The notes under the pieces: generated by a model
What the model saw: the letters and a program-made list of their open reading frames with translations, nothing else
Database searches by the model: none
What the model was told of the DNA's origin: nothing
Shown: positions 18,166-27,432 of the stretch, in pieces
Position numbering within the stretch: the stretch's first letter is position 1
Layout of the letters: the number at the start of each line of letters is the position of its first letter
DNA from: Desulfacinum sp.
GTDB taxonomy: Bacteria > Desulfobacterota > Syntrophobacteria > Syntrophobacterales > DSM-9756
Assembly: GCA_014359885.1 (NCBI GenBank)
Contig: JACIYN010000061.1
Span: forward strand, 1-64,000
Direction: 5' to 3'
DNA length: 64,000 nucleotides
Position numbers and translations under genes: made by a program

Positions 18166-18912
18166 TTGCAGGAGCAACTACGTTACCTGGTGGAATTGCA
18201 GATACTGGAGAACAAGAAAAACGAGCTGCTTCGGGACAGGGAGGCCACCCCTGCCAAGCTGGCCGCCTTGGACAAGGAGTTCTCCGTGGTCGAAAGTGAA
18301 TACCTCCTGAAGAAGGCCGATTACGAACATGCGGTGCAACTCCACCGCTCCCTCGAGCGGGAGATTGCGGATCTGGAGGCACGCATCAGGAAAAGCAGGC
18401 AGAAGGAACGGGAGGTGAAGAACAACCGCGAGTACCAGGCGCTCCTCAAGGAGATCGAGGACCTGAAGGAAGAGATTTCCTCGCGGGAAGACCACGCCCT
18501 GGAGCTCATGGAAAAGATCGAGGCGGCGCGCGGTGAAGTGGAGGCCATGAAACGGGAGGTGGCTTCTTTCAAGGAAAAGATCGAGGCCCAGAAGGCACGC
18601 CTCCAGGATGAAAGCGAGCGGGTATCCGAAAAGATCGAGCGCCTCAACGCCCTGCAGGCCGAGATTCGAAACAAGATGGACCCGTCGCTCCTCAAGAAGT
18701 GGGAGTTTCTCGTGAGCCGACAGAAGGGCGTCGCGGTGGCTCCGGTGGAAAACGGCGTCTGCCAGATCTGCCATCTCAATCTCCCCCCCCAGCGCTTCAT
18801 CGAACTCCAAAGGGATGAGGACATCCTCACCTGCCCCCATTGTCACCGATTCCTCTACTGGCCCGGCCATGAGGACTACCAGGTCATGGCGGAGGACCTG
18901 AAAAGCCTATAA
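18166..18912 (+). CDS. Coiled-coil protein with C4 zinc ribbon (CdsZ/DUF164 family)
   Basis: A 248-residue protein. Residues 1-180 are a long antiparallel coiled coil rich in Glu, Lys and Arg. The C-terminus is a zinc ribbon with paired cysteines in GVCQICHLNLPP and ILTCPHCHRFLYW. It starts with TTG at 18166 behind GGGAGG. The family is widespread beside nif3; members have been named after chlamydial CdsZ, but the biochemical role is not established. The coiled coil plus ribbon suggests an RNA- or protein-binding scaffold. Confidence 0.85.
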   Translation: MQEQLRYLVELQILENKKNELLRDREATPAKLAALDKEFSVVESEYLLKKADYEHAVQLHRSLEREIADLEARIRKSRQKEREVKNNREYQALLKEIEDLKEEISSREDHALELMEKIEAARGEVEAMKREVASFKEKIEAQKARLQDESERVSEKIERLNALQAEIRNKMDPSLLKKWEFLVSRQKGVAVAPVENGVCQICHLNLPPQRFIELQRDEDILTCPHCHRFLYWPGHEDYQVMAEDLKSL

Positions 18913-19064
18913 GTTCCGGACGGATGGCAAGAGGGCCCTTTCTTTCGTCATTGGGGCAAAGGGCTTGCCATTTGTGACCGCCTGTACTATGTAGGGGGCG
19001 CCTTCGGGGCAACGGGTCCAACCGTCGGATCGCGAGATTTTGGGGCAGGAGAGGAGAAACCCGC

Positions 19065-20018
19065 ATGGCCACCTACGGACTCAAGATCTTTTCTGGCAAC
19101 AGCAACCCGGAACTGGCTCAAAAGATCTGCCAATCCCTGGAAATCCCGCTCGGGCGGGCGTTGGTGAGCACCTTCAGCGACGGCGAGATCCGGGTGGAAA
19201 TCGGCGAAAATGTCCGCGGTGCCGACGTCTTCGTGGTGCAGTCGGGAGCGCCTCCCGTCAACGACCACCTGATGGAACTGCTGGTGATGATCGATGCCCT
19301 CAAGCGGGCCTCCGCGCGGCGCATCACGGCCGTGATCCCCTACTACAGCTACTCCCGCCAGGACCGGAAGAACAAGCCTCGGGTTCCCATCACCGCCCGG
19401 CTCGTGGCCGATCTGATCACCAGCGTGGGGACCCACCGCATCCTGACCATGGACCTTCACGCCGGCCAGATCCAGGGCTTTTTCGATATTCCGGTGGACA
19501 ACCTCTATGCTTCGCCGATCCTGCTTCCCTATATCCGCGAACACTTCAATCACGACCTGGTGATCGTGAGCCCCGATGCGGGCGGGGTGCCGCGGGCCCG
19601 CGCCTATGCCCAGCGCCTTCCGGCGGACCTGGCCCTCATCGACAAGCGCCGGGTGAACGTCAATGAAGCCGAAGTGATGAACATCATCGGGGAAGTGGAA
19701 GGAAAGACCGCCATCATCCTGGATGACATGGCCGATACCGCCGGAACCCTGGTGGAAGCCACCAAGGCCATACTGGAACGGGGAGCGCGCGAAGTCCACG
19801 CCTGCGTGACCCACCCCATCCTGTCCGGGCCGGCGGTGGAACGGATCGAGAAGAGTGACTTGAAGAGCCTGGTGGTGACCGATACGGTTCCCCTGCGGCC
19901 TCAAGCGGCCCACTGCGAAAAGATCAAGGTGGTGTCGGCGGCCCGCCTTTTCAGCCAGGCCATCAAGAGCATCCACAACGAGGACTCCATCAGCAGCCTC
20001 TTTGAGATCCAACATTAG
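19065..20018 (+). CDS. prs: Ribose-phosphate pyrophosphokinase
   Basis: A 317-residue PRPP synthase with the ATP-binding flexible loop [45 protein letters not shown] and the PRPP-binding [13 protein letters not shown]. It makes PRPP for nucleotides, histidine and tryptophan. It has an AGGAGAGGAG ribosome site. The stop TAG (20016-20018) is formed by TA plus the first G of a repeat-element end (GGAGGCTGTCCGAGAA). Confidence 0.96.
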   Translation: MATYGLKIFSGNSNPELAQKICQSLEIPLGRALVSTFSDGEIRVEIGENVRGADVFVVQSGAPPVNDHLMELLVMIDALKRASARRITAVIPYYSYSRQDRKNKPRVPITARLVADLITSVGTHRILTMDLHAGQIQGFFDIPVDNLYASPILLPYIREHFNHDLVIVSPDAGGVPRARAYAQRLPADLALIDKRRVNVNEAEVMNIIGEVEGKTAIILDDMADTAGTLVEATKAILERGAREVHACVTHPILSGPAVERIEKSDLKSLVVTDTVPLRPQAAHCEKIKVVSAARLFSQAIKSIHNEDSISSLFEIQH

Positions 20019-20358
20019 GAGGCTGTCCGAGAATGCACCCAAAAGGCCTGTCCCCTGGGAGCGCGGGCCTCCGGCCCGCACAACAAGCGGGCGAGACACC
20101 CGCGCTCCCAGGAAATTGGCGTTTCCGGACAAGCTCGGAGGCTGTCCGAAAACGTCCCGGATGATCGCTTTTCCCGTAGCGTAGCCCTTCAGGGCTGCGG
20201 AAGAACCTCCGGGCATTGGATGGACCCTCGCAAATGTTCGCTCGCTTCATGGGTTTACGACGGCCCATTCCCGCGGGGCTCAAGCCCCGCGGCTACGAGG
20301 AGGACCAAAATTCCTCGGCCTTGTCAGTCGGAGAGCCATGGTCGGACAGCCTCCCGGG
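20016..20358. repeat. Two tandem TIR-bounded repeat units behind prs
   Basis: The first unit runs from TAGGAGGCTGTCCGAGAATG to TTTCCGGACAAGCTC (20016-20136), with a core made of the palindrome GAGCGCGGGCCTCCGGCCCGC and GCGCTCCC. The second starts GGAGGCTGTCCGAAAACG (20137) and ends GGTCGGACAGCCTCC (about 20356), enclosing the composite palindromes GTAGCCCTTCAGGGCTGC and CCGCGGGGCTCAAGCCCCGC. The ends match the 148-bp element while the cores differ. Bases 20359-20465 are the leader of the permease gene. Confidence 0.75.
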
Positions 20359-20465
20359 AGCCTGTCCCGAAATCCCCAACTACACTCCTCCCGCCAGCCG
20401 CTCTCCGGCGCCCCCACCCGCCCTCCGAGGGCTAAGGCGGGTTGAGATAGCGGAGCGCCGCCGGC

Positions 20466-21767
20466 ATGCCGCGACAAGCCTATCTTTACGGTCTGGACCA
20501 GCACCCTCCCTTCCTTCAGGCGATTCTCTATGGGGTTCAATGGGCCGTCATCGTCTTTCCGGCCCTCATCGTGACGGGTAAAATCGCCGCCCAGGCCTTC
20601 CACCTGTCCGCCGCAGAGGAAGTGCGCTTCCTGCAACTGACCCTTCTGACGTCGGGCGTCTTCACCTGCGTGCAGGCCCTTTTCGGGCACCGTTACCCCC
20701 TCTTCGAAGGCCCGTCCACGGCCAATCTTTTGACCTACGTCTCCCTGGCGCCGCTGGGATTGGCGGCGGTGCAAGGGGGAGCGGCGGCAGCGGCCTTCTG
20801 CCTCCTGGTGGTCGTGGGCACGGGCCTGACCCGACGGCTCTTTCGGCTTTTCACTCCCAATGTCGTCGCCGTGATCCTCATGCTCATCGCCTTTGCGCTT
20901 CTCCCCCACCTCATTCCGCCCATGCTGGGAATCGGTTCCGACGGAGGCGCAGGCCGCGCGGGGGTGCTTGCGGTGAGCCTGGCCCTCTCCGTCTTGATCG
21001 CCGTCCTGGGCCATCACCTGCGGGGAATCTGGCGAACCTTCAGCCTGGCCTTGGGCATGGCTCTGGGAACGGTGGTTTTCGGCCTTTGGGGCCATGCGGG
21101 CCTGGAACCTCTGCGGACGGCCCACTGGATCTCCCTGCCCTCTTCCTGGGCCCCCGGGGCACCCGCTTGGAACACATCCGCCTTTTTTGCCTTCGCCGTC
21201 ACCTACGTGGCGGTGGCCGTGAATACCGTGGGGAGCGTCCAGGGACTGAGCGCCATCACCACGGACTCCGACTTGGACAACCGCCTCAGACGCGGGTTGC
21301 TCATCAACGGTATTTCGGGTATCTGTTGCGGCCTGATGGGCCTGGTGGGAACCGTTTCCTACAGCACGGGTCCCGGGGTGGTTCTGGCCAGTCGCGTGGC
21401 CAGTCGCTACACCCTGGCCTACTGCGGCGTGTTGCTGGCTGCCGCCGCCTTTCTCCCCAAGTTTACGGCCCTTCTGGCGCTGCCGCCCGGGGCCGTGGTG
21501 GCCGCGGCCATGGTGGTGGCCATGGGCGGTCAGATCGGCGCGGGCGTTGCCCTTCTCTCCCAAAAGGGCGCATTGGAAAGCCGGGACTACTTCATCGTGG
21601 GCATCCCTCTTCTCATCGGAACGGTGACAGCTTTTCTCCCGGCCGGCTTTGTCGGTTCCCTTCCCGGCCTGGTTCGCGTTATTCTGGGAAACGGTCTGGT
21701 AACGGGCATCTTCCTGGTGCTGGTGCTGGAACATCTATTGCTCCCGGAAAAGCAAGGAGATCGCTAG
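20466..21767 (+). CDS. NCS2 family uracil/xanthine permease
   Basis: A 433-residue polytopic membrane protein with about 12-14 hydrophobic segments. NCS2 features are the EGPSTANLLTYV half-helix near residue 84, the AVTYVAVAVNTVGSVQGLS region near residue 245 and RRGLLINGISGICCGLMG. It should import a nucleobase by proton symport; xanthine versus uracil cannot be decided. It may be coupled to the next gene, a Nudix hydrolase 2 bases downstream. Confidence 0.85.
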   Translation: MPRQAYLYGLDQHPPFLQAILYGVQWAVIVFPALIVTGKIAAQAFHLSAAEEVRFLQLTLLTSGVFTCVQALFGHRYPLFEGPSTANLLTYVSLAPLGLAAVQGGAAAAAFCLLVVVGTGLTRRLFRLFTPNVVAVILMLIAFALLPHLIPPMLGIGSDGGAGRAGVLAVSLALSVLIAVLGHHLRGIWRTFSLALGMALGTVVFGLWGHAGLEPLRTAHWISLPSSWAPGAPAWNTSAFFAFAVTYVAVAVNTVGSVQGLSAITTDSDLDNRLRRGLLINGISGICCGLMGLVGTVSYSTGPGVVLASRVASRYTLAYCGVLLAAAAFLPKFTALLALPPGAVVAAAMVVAMGGQIGAGVALLSQKGALESRDYFIVGIPLLIGTVTAFLPAGFVGSLPGLVRVILGNGLVTGIFLVLVLEHLLLPEKQGDR

Positions 21768-21769
21768 CT

Positions 21770-22222
21770 GTGGAAGCCCCCTTCATCCCCTGCCCCCAAT
21801 GCGGGGCTCCCGTGACCCGTCAGAGGAACCCTTCCCTGGCGGTGGATATCATCATCCTGGTGGAGGGTCGGGTGGTACTCATCGAGCGCAGGAACCCGCC
21901 GCTTGGTTGGGCGCTTCCCGGAGGTTTCGTGGACTACGGGGAAAGCCTGGAACAGGCGGCCGTGCGGGAGGCCGCCGAAGAAACCTGTCTGGAACTCATG
22001 GATCTCCGCCAGTTTCGGGCCTATTCGGACCCCGACCGGGATCCCCGCGGGCATGTGGTCAGTGTGGTCTTTTCCGCCGTCGGTCGGGGAACGCCCCGGG
22101 CGGCCGATGACGCCAGAAAGATCAAGCTTTTTTCGCCGCAGGCCCTGCCGAGCCCTCTGGCCTTCGATCACGCAAGGATCCTGGCCGATTATTTTCGCGG
22201 GGTGGCGCAAGGGGAGCCATGA
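21770..22222 (+). CDS. Nudix hydrolase with N-terminal zinc-ribbon-like Cys pair
   Basis: A 150-residue protein with a Nudix box GGFVDYGESLEQAAVREAAEET following GWALP, matching Gx5Ex7REUxEE. The final Gly-U of the box reads Cys-Leu. A CPQC pair near residue 7 suggests half of a zinc ribbon as in NudC-like proteins. It starts with GTG at 21770, with AAGGAG about 10 bases upstream and immediately after the permease stop. Substrates of this subgroup are nucleoside diphosphate derivatives, often ADP-ribose; not assignable further. Confidence 0.82.
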   Translation: MEAPFIPCPQCGAPVTRQRNPSLAVDIIILVEGRVVLIERRNPPLGWALPGGFVDYGESLEQAAVREAAEETCLELMDLRQFRAYSDPDRDPRGHVVSVVFSAVGRGTPRAADDARKIKLFSPQALPSPLAFDHARILADYFRGVAQGEP

Positions 22223-22230
22223 CTGCTAGG

Positions 22231-22323
22231 GGAAACGCGGCCTTGTCCCCTTGGCGGCCAGGAGCTCTGGGGGGCGAAGGACCACGGGCCCCACAGGGGC
22301 GCGCTTGCCGAAGGCTCGTTTCG
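22231..22323 (+). repeat. Degenerate GAAACGC hairpin element
   Basis: Starts GGAAACGCGGCC and ends GGCTCGTTTCGA, with CCACAGGGGCGCGCTTGCCG in place of the usual right arm. It is followed by GATTGTCAGAGGACC, matching the flank of the intact copies. It appears to be an eroded member of the family. Confidence 0.55.
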
Positions 22324-22370
22324 ACCTGGATTGTCAGAGGACCTTCCCTGATGGGGGGAACATCGGGGCC

Positions 22371-23216
22371 ATGGGAAAGGTTGATTCGCCGATGATGATG
22401 GGACGAGAGGATCCCCGCCGACCGGAGCAGGCGGACGAAAAGGTCTCCGCCGTCGACTCCTGGCTCTATGACGGCCAGGGGCTCGTTCGCCGGGAGACCC
22501 AGTGGGTCATCGAGGAGCGGGCCGTCACCCTGTTTGTGAACGACCGCGAGATCGTGACCCTGTTGTGTGCGGGGCACCACCTGGAAGAGCTGGCCGTGGG
22601 CTTTGCCTATGCCGAGGGATTTCTGGACAGCGCGGAGGACCTCCTGAACCTGCAAGTGGATATGGAAGGAGGGCGCGTGTTGCTGGAGGTCCGCTCCGAC
22701 ACGTCCTTGAGCGAAAAACTGCTCCACAAGCGAACCATCTCCTCGGGCTGCGGCAAAGGGACTCTTTTTTACCATGCCCTGGATGCGCTCCTGGCCCAGC
22801 CCTCGGAAAGCACCCTTCGCATTCCGGCCGAGGCGGTCTGTCGCCACGTTGGGGATCTGAACGCATTGAGCCAGACCTACAAGAGAACCCACGGGGTCCA
22901 CAATTGCGCCTTGGCGGACGGCCGCCGGATCGTGGTGTTCCGAGACGACATCGGGCGCCACAACGCCGTGGACATGCTCGTGGGCCATGCCCTGCTCCAC
23001 CAAATGCCTCTGGACGACAAACTGCTGGTCACCACGGGACGTCTCACCTCCGAGATCATCATCAAGGTGGCCAAGGTGGGCATCCCCATGGTCGTGAGCC
23101 GGAACACCGCCACCACGCTGGCCATTGCACTGGCCGAGCAGTTGAACATCACGCTCATCGGGTATGCCCGGGCCGGCAAGTTCACCTTATACACCGGCAA
23201 GGAGCGGATCTTGTGA
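22371..23216 (+). CDS. fdhD: FdhD, formate dehydrogenase sulfurtransferase accessory protein
   Basis: A 281-residue FdhD protein with HHLEELAVGFAYAEGF, SSGCGKGTLF (the conserved cysteine loop, with a single Cys), THGVHNCAL, FRDDIGRHNAVDMLVG and TTGRLTSEIIIKVAK. FdhD passes sulfur from a cysteine desulfurase to the molybdenum cofactor of formate dehydrogenases. The next gene is a cysteine desulfurase overlapping by 4 bases, which fits this relay. No formate dehydrogenase lies in the window, but the molybdoenzyme at 33047 is a possible client. ATG at 22371 follows GGGGGGAA; a later ATG cluster near 22392 is possible. Confidence 0.9.
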   Translation: MGKVDSPMMMGREDPRRPEQADEKVSAVDSWLYDGQGLVRRETQWVIEERAVTLFVNDREIVTLLCAGHHLEELAVGFAYAEGFLDSAEDLLNLQVDMEGGRVLLEVRSDTSLSEKLLHKRTISSGCGKGTLFYHALDALLAQPSESTLRIPAEAVCRHVGDLNALSQTYKRTHGVHNCALADGRRIVVFRDDIGRHNAVDMLVGHALLHQMPLDDKLLVTTGRLTSEIIIKVAKVGIPMVVSRNTATTLAIALAEQLNITLIGYARAGKFTLYTGKERIL

Positions 23217-24406
23217 CCCGAAGCAAACGTCCCGACGGCCGGGGCAACGGTCCCGATATTTACCTGGACCATGCGGCCACGAGCTTTCCCAAGCCCCGGG
23301 AAGTGGAGGAGGCGGTGGTGTGGGCGTTGCGGGAATTGGCCGCCCCGGGCCGTGGAACGCACCGCAGGGCGCAGCAGGCGGCCGGGGCGATCGAGGAAGC
23401 CCGCCGCGCGGCGGCCGCAATCCTGGGGACCCGGGATCCCCGCCGTGTGATCTTCACCAAGAGCGCCACCGAGGGGATCAATTGCGCTCTCAAGGGATTC
23501 GTGCGCCCGGGAGATCGGGTGGTGGCCACGTCCATGGAGCACAATGCCGTGGCCCGTCCCCTGGCCCGCCTCATGCGGGACTGGGATGTGCAGGTGGAGT
23601 GGATTCCGTGCTCCCCCGGCGGTTCCCTCTCCACGGATGCGTTGCGCCGGGCCCTGGATCCGCCACCCCGTCTGGTGATCTTCCCCCATGCCTCCAATGT
23701 GAACGGGGCCCTCTTTCCTGTGGAAACCATCGCCGAGATGTGTCATGAACGGGAGGTGCCCTTTCTCCTGGACGCAGCCCAGACGGCGGGAATTCTGCCG
23801 CTGCAGGCGGACACGTGGAAGGCGGGCATGATCGCCTGCTCCGGACACAAAGGCCTTCTGGGGCCGGCCGGTGTGGGACTTCTCTACGTGGGAAGCCACG
23901 TGGAAGTGCTCCCGCTTCTGGAAGGCGGGACCGGGAGCCGGTCCGAGGAGTGGATACAGCCGGAACGGCTTCCGGACCGGTACGAAGCGGGGACGCCCAA
24001 CGTGATGGGAATCACCGGCCTCCATGCCGGCATCCGGGTGGTGGAAGGGCACGGAGTGGAGAAGATCGGTGGGCGGGAAAGAGAGCTGGCCCGGTGGATG
24101 GAAGAAGAATTGGCGTCCCTTGCCGGCGTTCGGGTCTATCGGCCCGATTGCCGCGGGGGCAACGCCGTTTCCTTCAACGTCCTCGGCATGCACCCGCAGG
24201 ACGTGGGCGCCCTTCTCGCCGAGGCCGGGATCGCCGTGAGAACGGGCCTCCATTGTGCTCCGCTGGCCCACCGGACCCTGGGGACCTATCCTGAAGGGAC
24301 GGTGCGCGCAGCCCCCGGTATGGACACATCCCGTGAGGATGTCCTCTTTCTGTTGGAAAGTCTGGATCGGTTGATCACGAGGAAAAAGCGGCGCGGGATC
24401 CGCTAA
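23213..24406 (+). CDS. Cysteine desulfurase family protein (class V aminotransferase)
   Basis: A 397-residue PLP enzyme with IYLDHAATSFPKP at the N-terminus, FTKSATEGIN, SMEHNAVARPL, FLLDAAQTAG, the PLP lysine in ACSGHKGLLGP, and the catalytic Cys in RTGLHCAPLAH. It starts GTG at 23213, overlapping the fdhD stop by 4 bases, so the two are coupled. This branch is often seen beside selenium or molybdoenzyme genes; it could deliver sulfur to FdhD or release selenium from selenocysteine. The short active-site loop resembles SufS-like enzymes. Confidence 0.85.
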   Translation: MTRSKRPDGRGNGPDIYLDHAATSFPKPREVEEAVVWALRELAAPGRGTHRRAQQAAGAIEEARRAAAAILGTRDPRRVIFTKSATEGINCALKGFVRPGDRVVATSMEHNAVARPLARLMRDWDVQVEWIPCSPGGSLSTDALRRALDPPPRLVIFPHASNVNGALFPVETIAEMCHEREVPFLLDAAQTAGILPLQADTWKAGMIACSGHKGLLGPAGVGLLYVGSHVEVLPLLEGGTGSRSEEWIQPERLPDRYEAGTPNVMGITGLHAGIRVVEGHGVEKIGGRERELARWMEEELASLAGVRVYRPDCRGGNAVSFNVLGMHPQDVGALLAEAGIAVRTGLHCAPLAHRTLGTYPEGTVRAAPGMDTSREDVLFLLESLDRLITRKKRRGIR

Positions 24407-24436
24407 GGACGGAAGTGGAAAGGAACAAGGACATCG

Positions 24437-24895
24437 ATGATCCGAAAGGCCCGCATCTCCGATGTGAAGCACCTGCACAGACTCCTCAATGCCTTTGCCG
24501 CGGAAGGGAGACTGCTGCCCCGGTCCCTCAACGATCTCTACACGAACATTCGGGACACCTTCGTGTGGGAGGACGAGGAAACCCACGAAATCCTCGGATG
24601 CGGCAGCCTGCATATTGTGTGGGAGGACCTGGCGGAGATCCGTTCCCTGGCGGTCAGGAAGGAATGGCAAGGGCGGGGCATCGGAGCCCGCCTCGTGCAG
24701 GCGTGCCTGCAGGAAGCCGCCGAGCTGGGAATTCATCGGGTCTTCGTGCTCACCTACGAGGTGGAATTCTTTCGAAAGCAAGGGTTCCAGGAGGTGGAAA
24801 AGCACATCTTCCCGCAAAAGATCTGGGCGGATTGCCTTCATTGCAACAAGTTTCCGGATTGCGATGAAACGGCCCTGGTCCTGGACCTTGCCTGA
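24437..24895 (+). CDS. GNAT N-acetyltransferase, ArgA-like
   Basis: A 152-residue GNAT protein with the acetyl-CoA loop VRKEWQGRGIGARLV and the C-terminal IWADCLHCNKFPDCDETAL. This C-terminal cysteine-containing tail is typical of short stand-alone N-acetylglutamate synthases that replace ArgA or ArgJ in arginine synthesis in several bacteria. The ATG at 24437 has only a weak upstream site. No arg genes are adjacent, so the role is inferred from family resemblance. Confidence 0.72.
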   Translation: MIRKARISDVKHLHRLLNAFAAEGRLLPRSLNDLYTNIRDTFVWEDEETHEILGCGSLHIVWEDLAEIRSLAVRKEWQGRGIGARLVQACLQEAAELGIHRVFVLTYEVEFFRKQGFQEVEKHIFPQKIWADCLHCNKFPDCDETALVLDLA

Positions 24896-25022
24896 CGATG
24901 CGCCTTGAGGTCCTTCGCTGGGATGTGGCGGGCCACGAGGCCCGGCGCAAGAGCCAAGACATGGGTCGGTCTACGATGACATCCAATGGGCATTTGCCAA
25001 TGCCGCTCTGGGAGGCGATAAG

Positions 25023-25850
25023 TTGCATGGAGCCCGATTGTCCGTGGGTGCCCATCTGAAGATGGGTGGCGTGGCGGTTCTGATCGCCCTGATGCTGGGC
25101 GGGTGTGGTGGTGCCCCGTCGCCGCGCACCCCGTCCTACTCCGCCTCGCCCCCGGTGGGGCCGTCCCATCCCCAGCGGGTTCAGGTGGTCAAGGAACCCC
25201 TGAAGGTCAATGAACGGCCTCGGACCGTCGTTCACGAAGTGGCGCCTCTCGAGACGGTCTGGCGGCTTTCCAAGATGTACGGGGTTCCCATGGACGACAT
25301 CTATCGGGCCAACGGCCTGAAACCCGGCGCCGTCATCCGCATCGGCCAGAAACTGATCATCCCCAACGCCCGCTATTTCCAGAATGTGGTTCCCCTCTAC
25401 CCCAACACGTGCTGGCGCTACATCGTGATTCACCACACGGCCACGGACATCGGAAACGCGAGCCTCATCCACAGCAACCACCAAAAGAGAGGCTTCTGGA
25501 ACGGCCTGGGCTACCATTTCCTCATCGACAACGGCTCTCTCGGCAAAGGGGACGGGCAGATCGAGGTGGCTCCCCGCTGGATCAAGCAAAAAGAAGGCGC
25601 CCACTGCAAGGTGGGAAACATGAACGAGCAGGGCATCGGCATCGCCCTGGTGGGCGACTTCAATCAAGCCTTGCCCACGCCCCGGCAAATGGAATCCCTG
25701 GCCCGGCTCGTGCGGGAACTGGTTCACTACTACCACATCCCACCCAGCCACATCCTGGGTCATGGGGACGTGCCCGGTGCCAACACGGACTGCCCGGGGA
25801 AACGGTTCCCCTGGAACGATCTGCAGCGCCGTCTCGTGGGCTTGAATTAG
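25023..25850 (+). CDS. Lipoprotein N-acetylmuramoyl-L-alanine amidase with LysM domain
   Basis: A 275-residue protein. A hydrophobic segment ending in the lipobox LGGC (about residue 28) predicts a lipoprotein. A Pro/Ser-rich linker, one LysM domain (about 70-117, VHEVAPLETVWRLSKMYGV) and an amidase_2 domain (about 132-272) follow. Zinc ligands are expected in YIVIHHTAT and HGDVPGANTDCPGK. I chose TTG at 25023, because GGGAGG lies 7 bases upstream; ATG at 25062 is the shortest alternative. It would cleave stem peptides from glycan in the periplasm, feeding the same recycling route as NagZ, AmgK and MurU. Confidence 0.87.
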   Translation: MHGARLSVGAHLKMGGVAVLIALMLGGCGGAPSPRTPSYSASPPVGPSHPQRVQVVKEPLKVNERPRTVVHEVAPLETVWRLSKMYGVPMDDIYRANGLKPGAVIRIGQKLIIPNARYFQNVVPLYPNTCWRYIVIHHTATDIGNASLIHSNHQKRGFWNGLGYHFLIDNGSLGKGDGQIEVAPRWIKQKEGAHCKVGNMNEQGIGIALVGDFNQALPTPRQMESLARLVRELVHYYHIPPSHILGHGDVPGANTDCPGKRFPWNDLQRRLVGLN

Positions 25851-25855
25851 ACGGT

Positions 25856-26473
25856 TCAGACCTTGCGGTAGACCTGCAGATAAGGGCCCCGGCACACGGA
25901 AGCCGTTGGGCCCAGCTCCCAAGTGTCCACACACCGAAGCCCTGAAAACCTCTCGCCGGTGGGCCGGGGTGAATAAAGAAGAAAGTAAGCGCCCTCGCTG
26001 CCGTCCCTTGCCACCTTTTCCGCCAGCAGGGTGTGGTTGTTGGCGTAGTTGAAGATCACATGGAAATCGGCAAATCGCAGGCCATGTGTTGCATAGAGGG
26101 CGTCGTCCAGAAAATCGCCGCACAGGACCTGCGGCGCATGGGGTGGCGGGTGGACGCGGGAGATCCTCCGAATGTTTTGGAGCGATCTCCGGTGGAGCTC
26201 TTCGTCGTATTCCACGCCCACGGTGCGAAGGCCGAAAACCAGGGCGAGGAGCACCACCAGGCGCCCGTCTCCGCTGCCCGCGTCCAGGAAAAGCCATCGG
26301 CGGTGCGGTGCGTACCGCCGCAGGAAGTTCCCCATACCCTGGCAAACATGGGCCAGTGAGGACGGAACGAATTCCCCCACCGCCGTCACGGCATAGACGC
26401 CCCTTCTCTGGTCCTCCTCCCTGAAATAATCCGACAGAAAGTGAAAGCGTTGCTCCTGGAGATCCATCGGCAT
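25856..26473 (-). CDS. Class I SAM-dependent methyltransferase
   Basis: A 205-residue protein with motif I LFLDAGSGDGRLVVLLA, motif II acidic residue in VGVEYDEELHR, CGDFLDDA and FHVIFNYANNHTLL as the post-core motifs. The arrangement resembles small methyltransferases of the DOT1-like or uncharacterised SAM fold; the acceptor is unknown. The ATG at 26473 is two codons before another. The gene converges on the amidase gene, with 5 bases between the stops. Confidence 0.7.
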   Translation of the reverse strand: MPMDLQEQRFHFLSDYFREEDQRRGVYAVTAVGEFVPSSLAHVCQGMGNFLRRYAPHRRWLFLDAGSGDGRLVVLLALVFGLRTVGVEYDEELHRRSLQNIRRISRVHPPPHAPQVLCGDFLDDALYATHGLRFADFHVIFNYANNHTLLAEKVARDGSEGAYFLLYSPRPTGERFSGLRCVDTWELGPTASVCRGPYLQVYRKV

Positions 26474-26774
26474 GTGCGTGTTCAGTGTCCTGGGTGCCGG
26501 TGATCCGCTCCTACAGCCCGCGTGCAGGGAGGCACGTGGTCCCGGTCCAAACAAGCGCCGTCATCGCGACGCAGGGCAGCCCCGCGAGGTCCGGGCCGGG
26601 AATTTCCAATCACTTCGTAGCCGCGGGGCTTCCGCCCCGCGGAAAGGTCTATCGCAACCCCATGAAATGACGGGAAATGAGCGATGGCCTATCCAACATC
26701 CGGGGATCCTTCTGCAGCCCTAAAGGGCTGCGCTACGAGAAAGGCGTTCCTTCGCGCCGTTGGCGGACAAGCTC
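26474..26774. repeat. Repeat-filled spacer with composite palindromes
   Basis: Contains the composite unit GTAGCCGCGGGGCTTCCGCC through GCAGCCCTAAAGGGCTGCGC (about 26618-26742), then GGCGGACAAGCTCCTA at 26763-26777, a TIR end of the 148-bp family. No gene is supported. Confidence 0.7.
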
Positions 26775-27404
26775 CTACGGACGCGGAAGGAGACTCTCCC
26801 AGTCCTTGGGCTCCTTCCCCCTGCCCTGCCCCGCTCTCAGGCGCATGCCCGGTTTGGGCATCCGCTTGGCCTGTGCTTCGTAGCAGAGACGTTCCTTTTC
26901 GATCTGGGAGGCCAGGGTGAGTTTCAAGGCGTTTCCCTGGGTGTGTTCTTCGTCGTCGCCGCTGTAGTGGCTCAGGATCATGGAGATCATCTGTCCGTCC
27001 GGTTCTTCGAAGGACCATCTCCAGGCCACGTAGGCCTGGAAGGCGTCGCCCACGTACTCGTCGGGATCCCCGAATTTGCGCTTGAAGCGCTCGAGCAGGC
27101 GTTCGAAGAACCTGCGCCCGTCGTAGGCATACTTCACCTTGATGCGCACAATGGCGCCCGGATCGGCGCAATCGCCGTAGATGATGTAGCCGCTCTGAAA
27201 GCCTTCCGGCACGATCACGGGCACTTCCTTGAGGTACGGGCGGAGTCGCACGGGATAGACGGGGCCGGCCACCACCCGATCGTAGCAGCTTCCCAGGGTT
27301 TGGCCCAGGCGGTAGCCGGCGATCTCCCGGGGCGCCTCCGCCCGGGCGGAGGCGGTGGCCAAGGCGGGCAGCAAGACGAAAAGGATCCAAAGAAGACGGT
27401 TCAT
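26775..27404 (-). CDS. Secreted protein of unknown function
   Basis: A 209-residue protein with a typical Sec signal peptide (RLLWILFVLLPALATASARA) and a mature part of alternating charged and aromatic residues, including KVKYAYDGRRFFERLLERFK and GDAFQAYVAWRWSFEEPDG. I do not recognise the family. The C-terminus is Lys/Arg-rich. It follows the PEP/pyruvate-binding gene by 28 bases on the same strand and has the ribosome site GGAGGAAG, so they are probably cotranscribed. Its stop codon TAG is formed at the end of a repeat element. Confidence 0.7.
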   Translation of the reverse strand: MNRLLWILFVLLPALATASARAEAPREIAGYRLGQTLGSCYDRVVAGPVYPVRLRPYLKEVPVIVPEGFQSGYIIYGDCADPGAIVRIKVKYAYDGRRFFERLLERFKRKFGDPDEYVGDAFQAYVAWRWSFEEPDGQMISMILSHYSGDDEEHTQGNALKLTLASQIEKERLCYEAQAKRMPKPGMRLRAGQGRGKEPKDWESLLPRP

Positions 27405-27432
27405 GGGCACTTCCTCCGAGGTGGAGAGTCTT

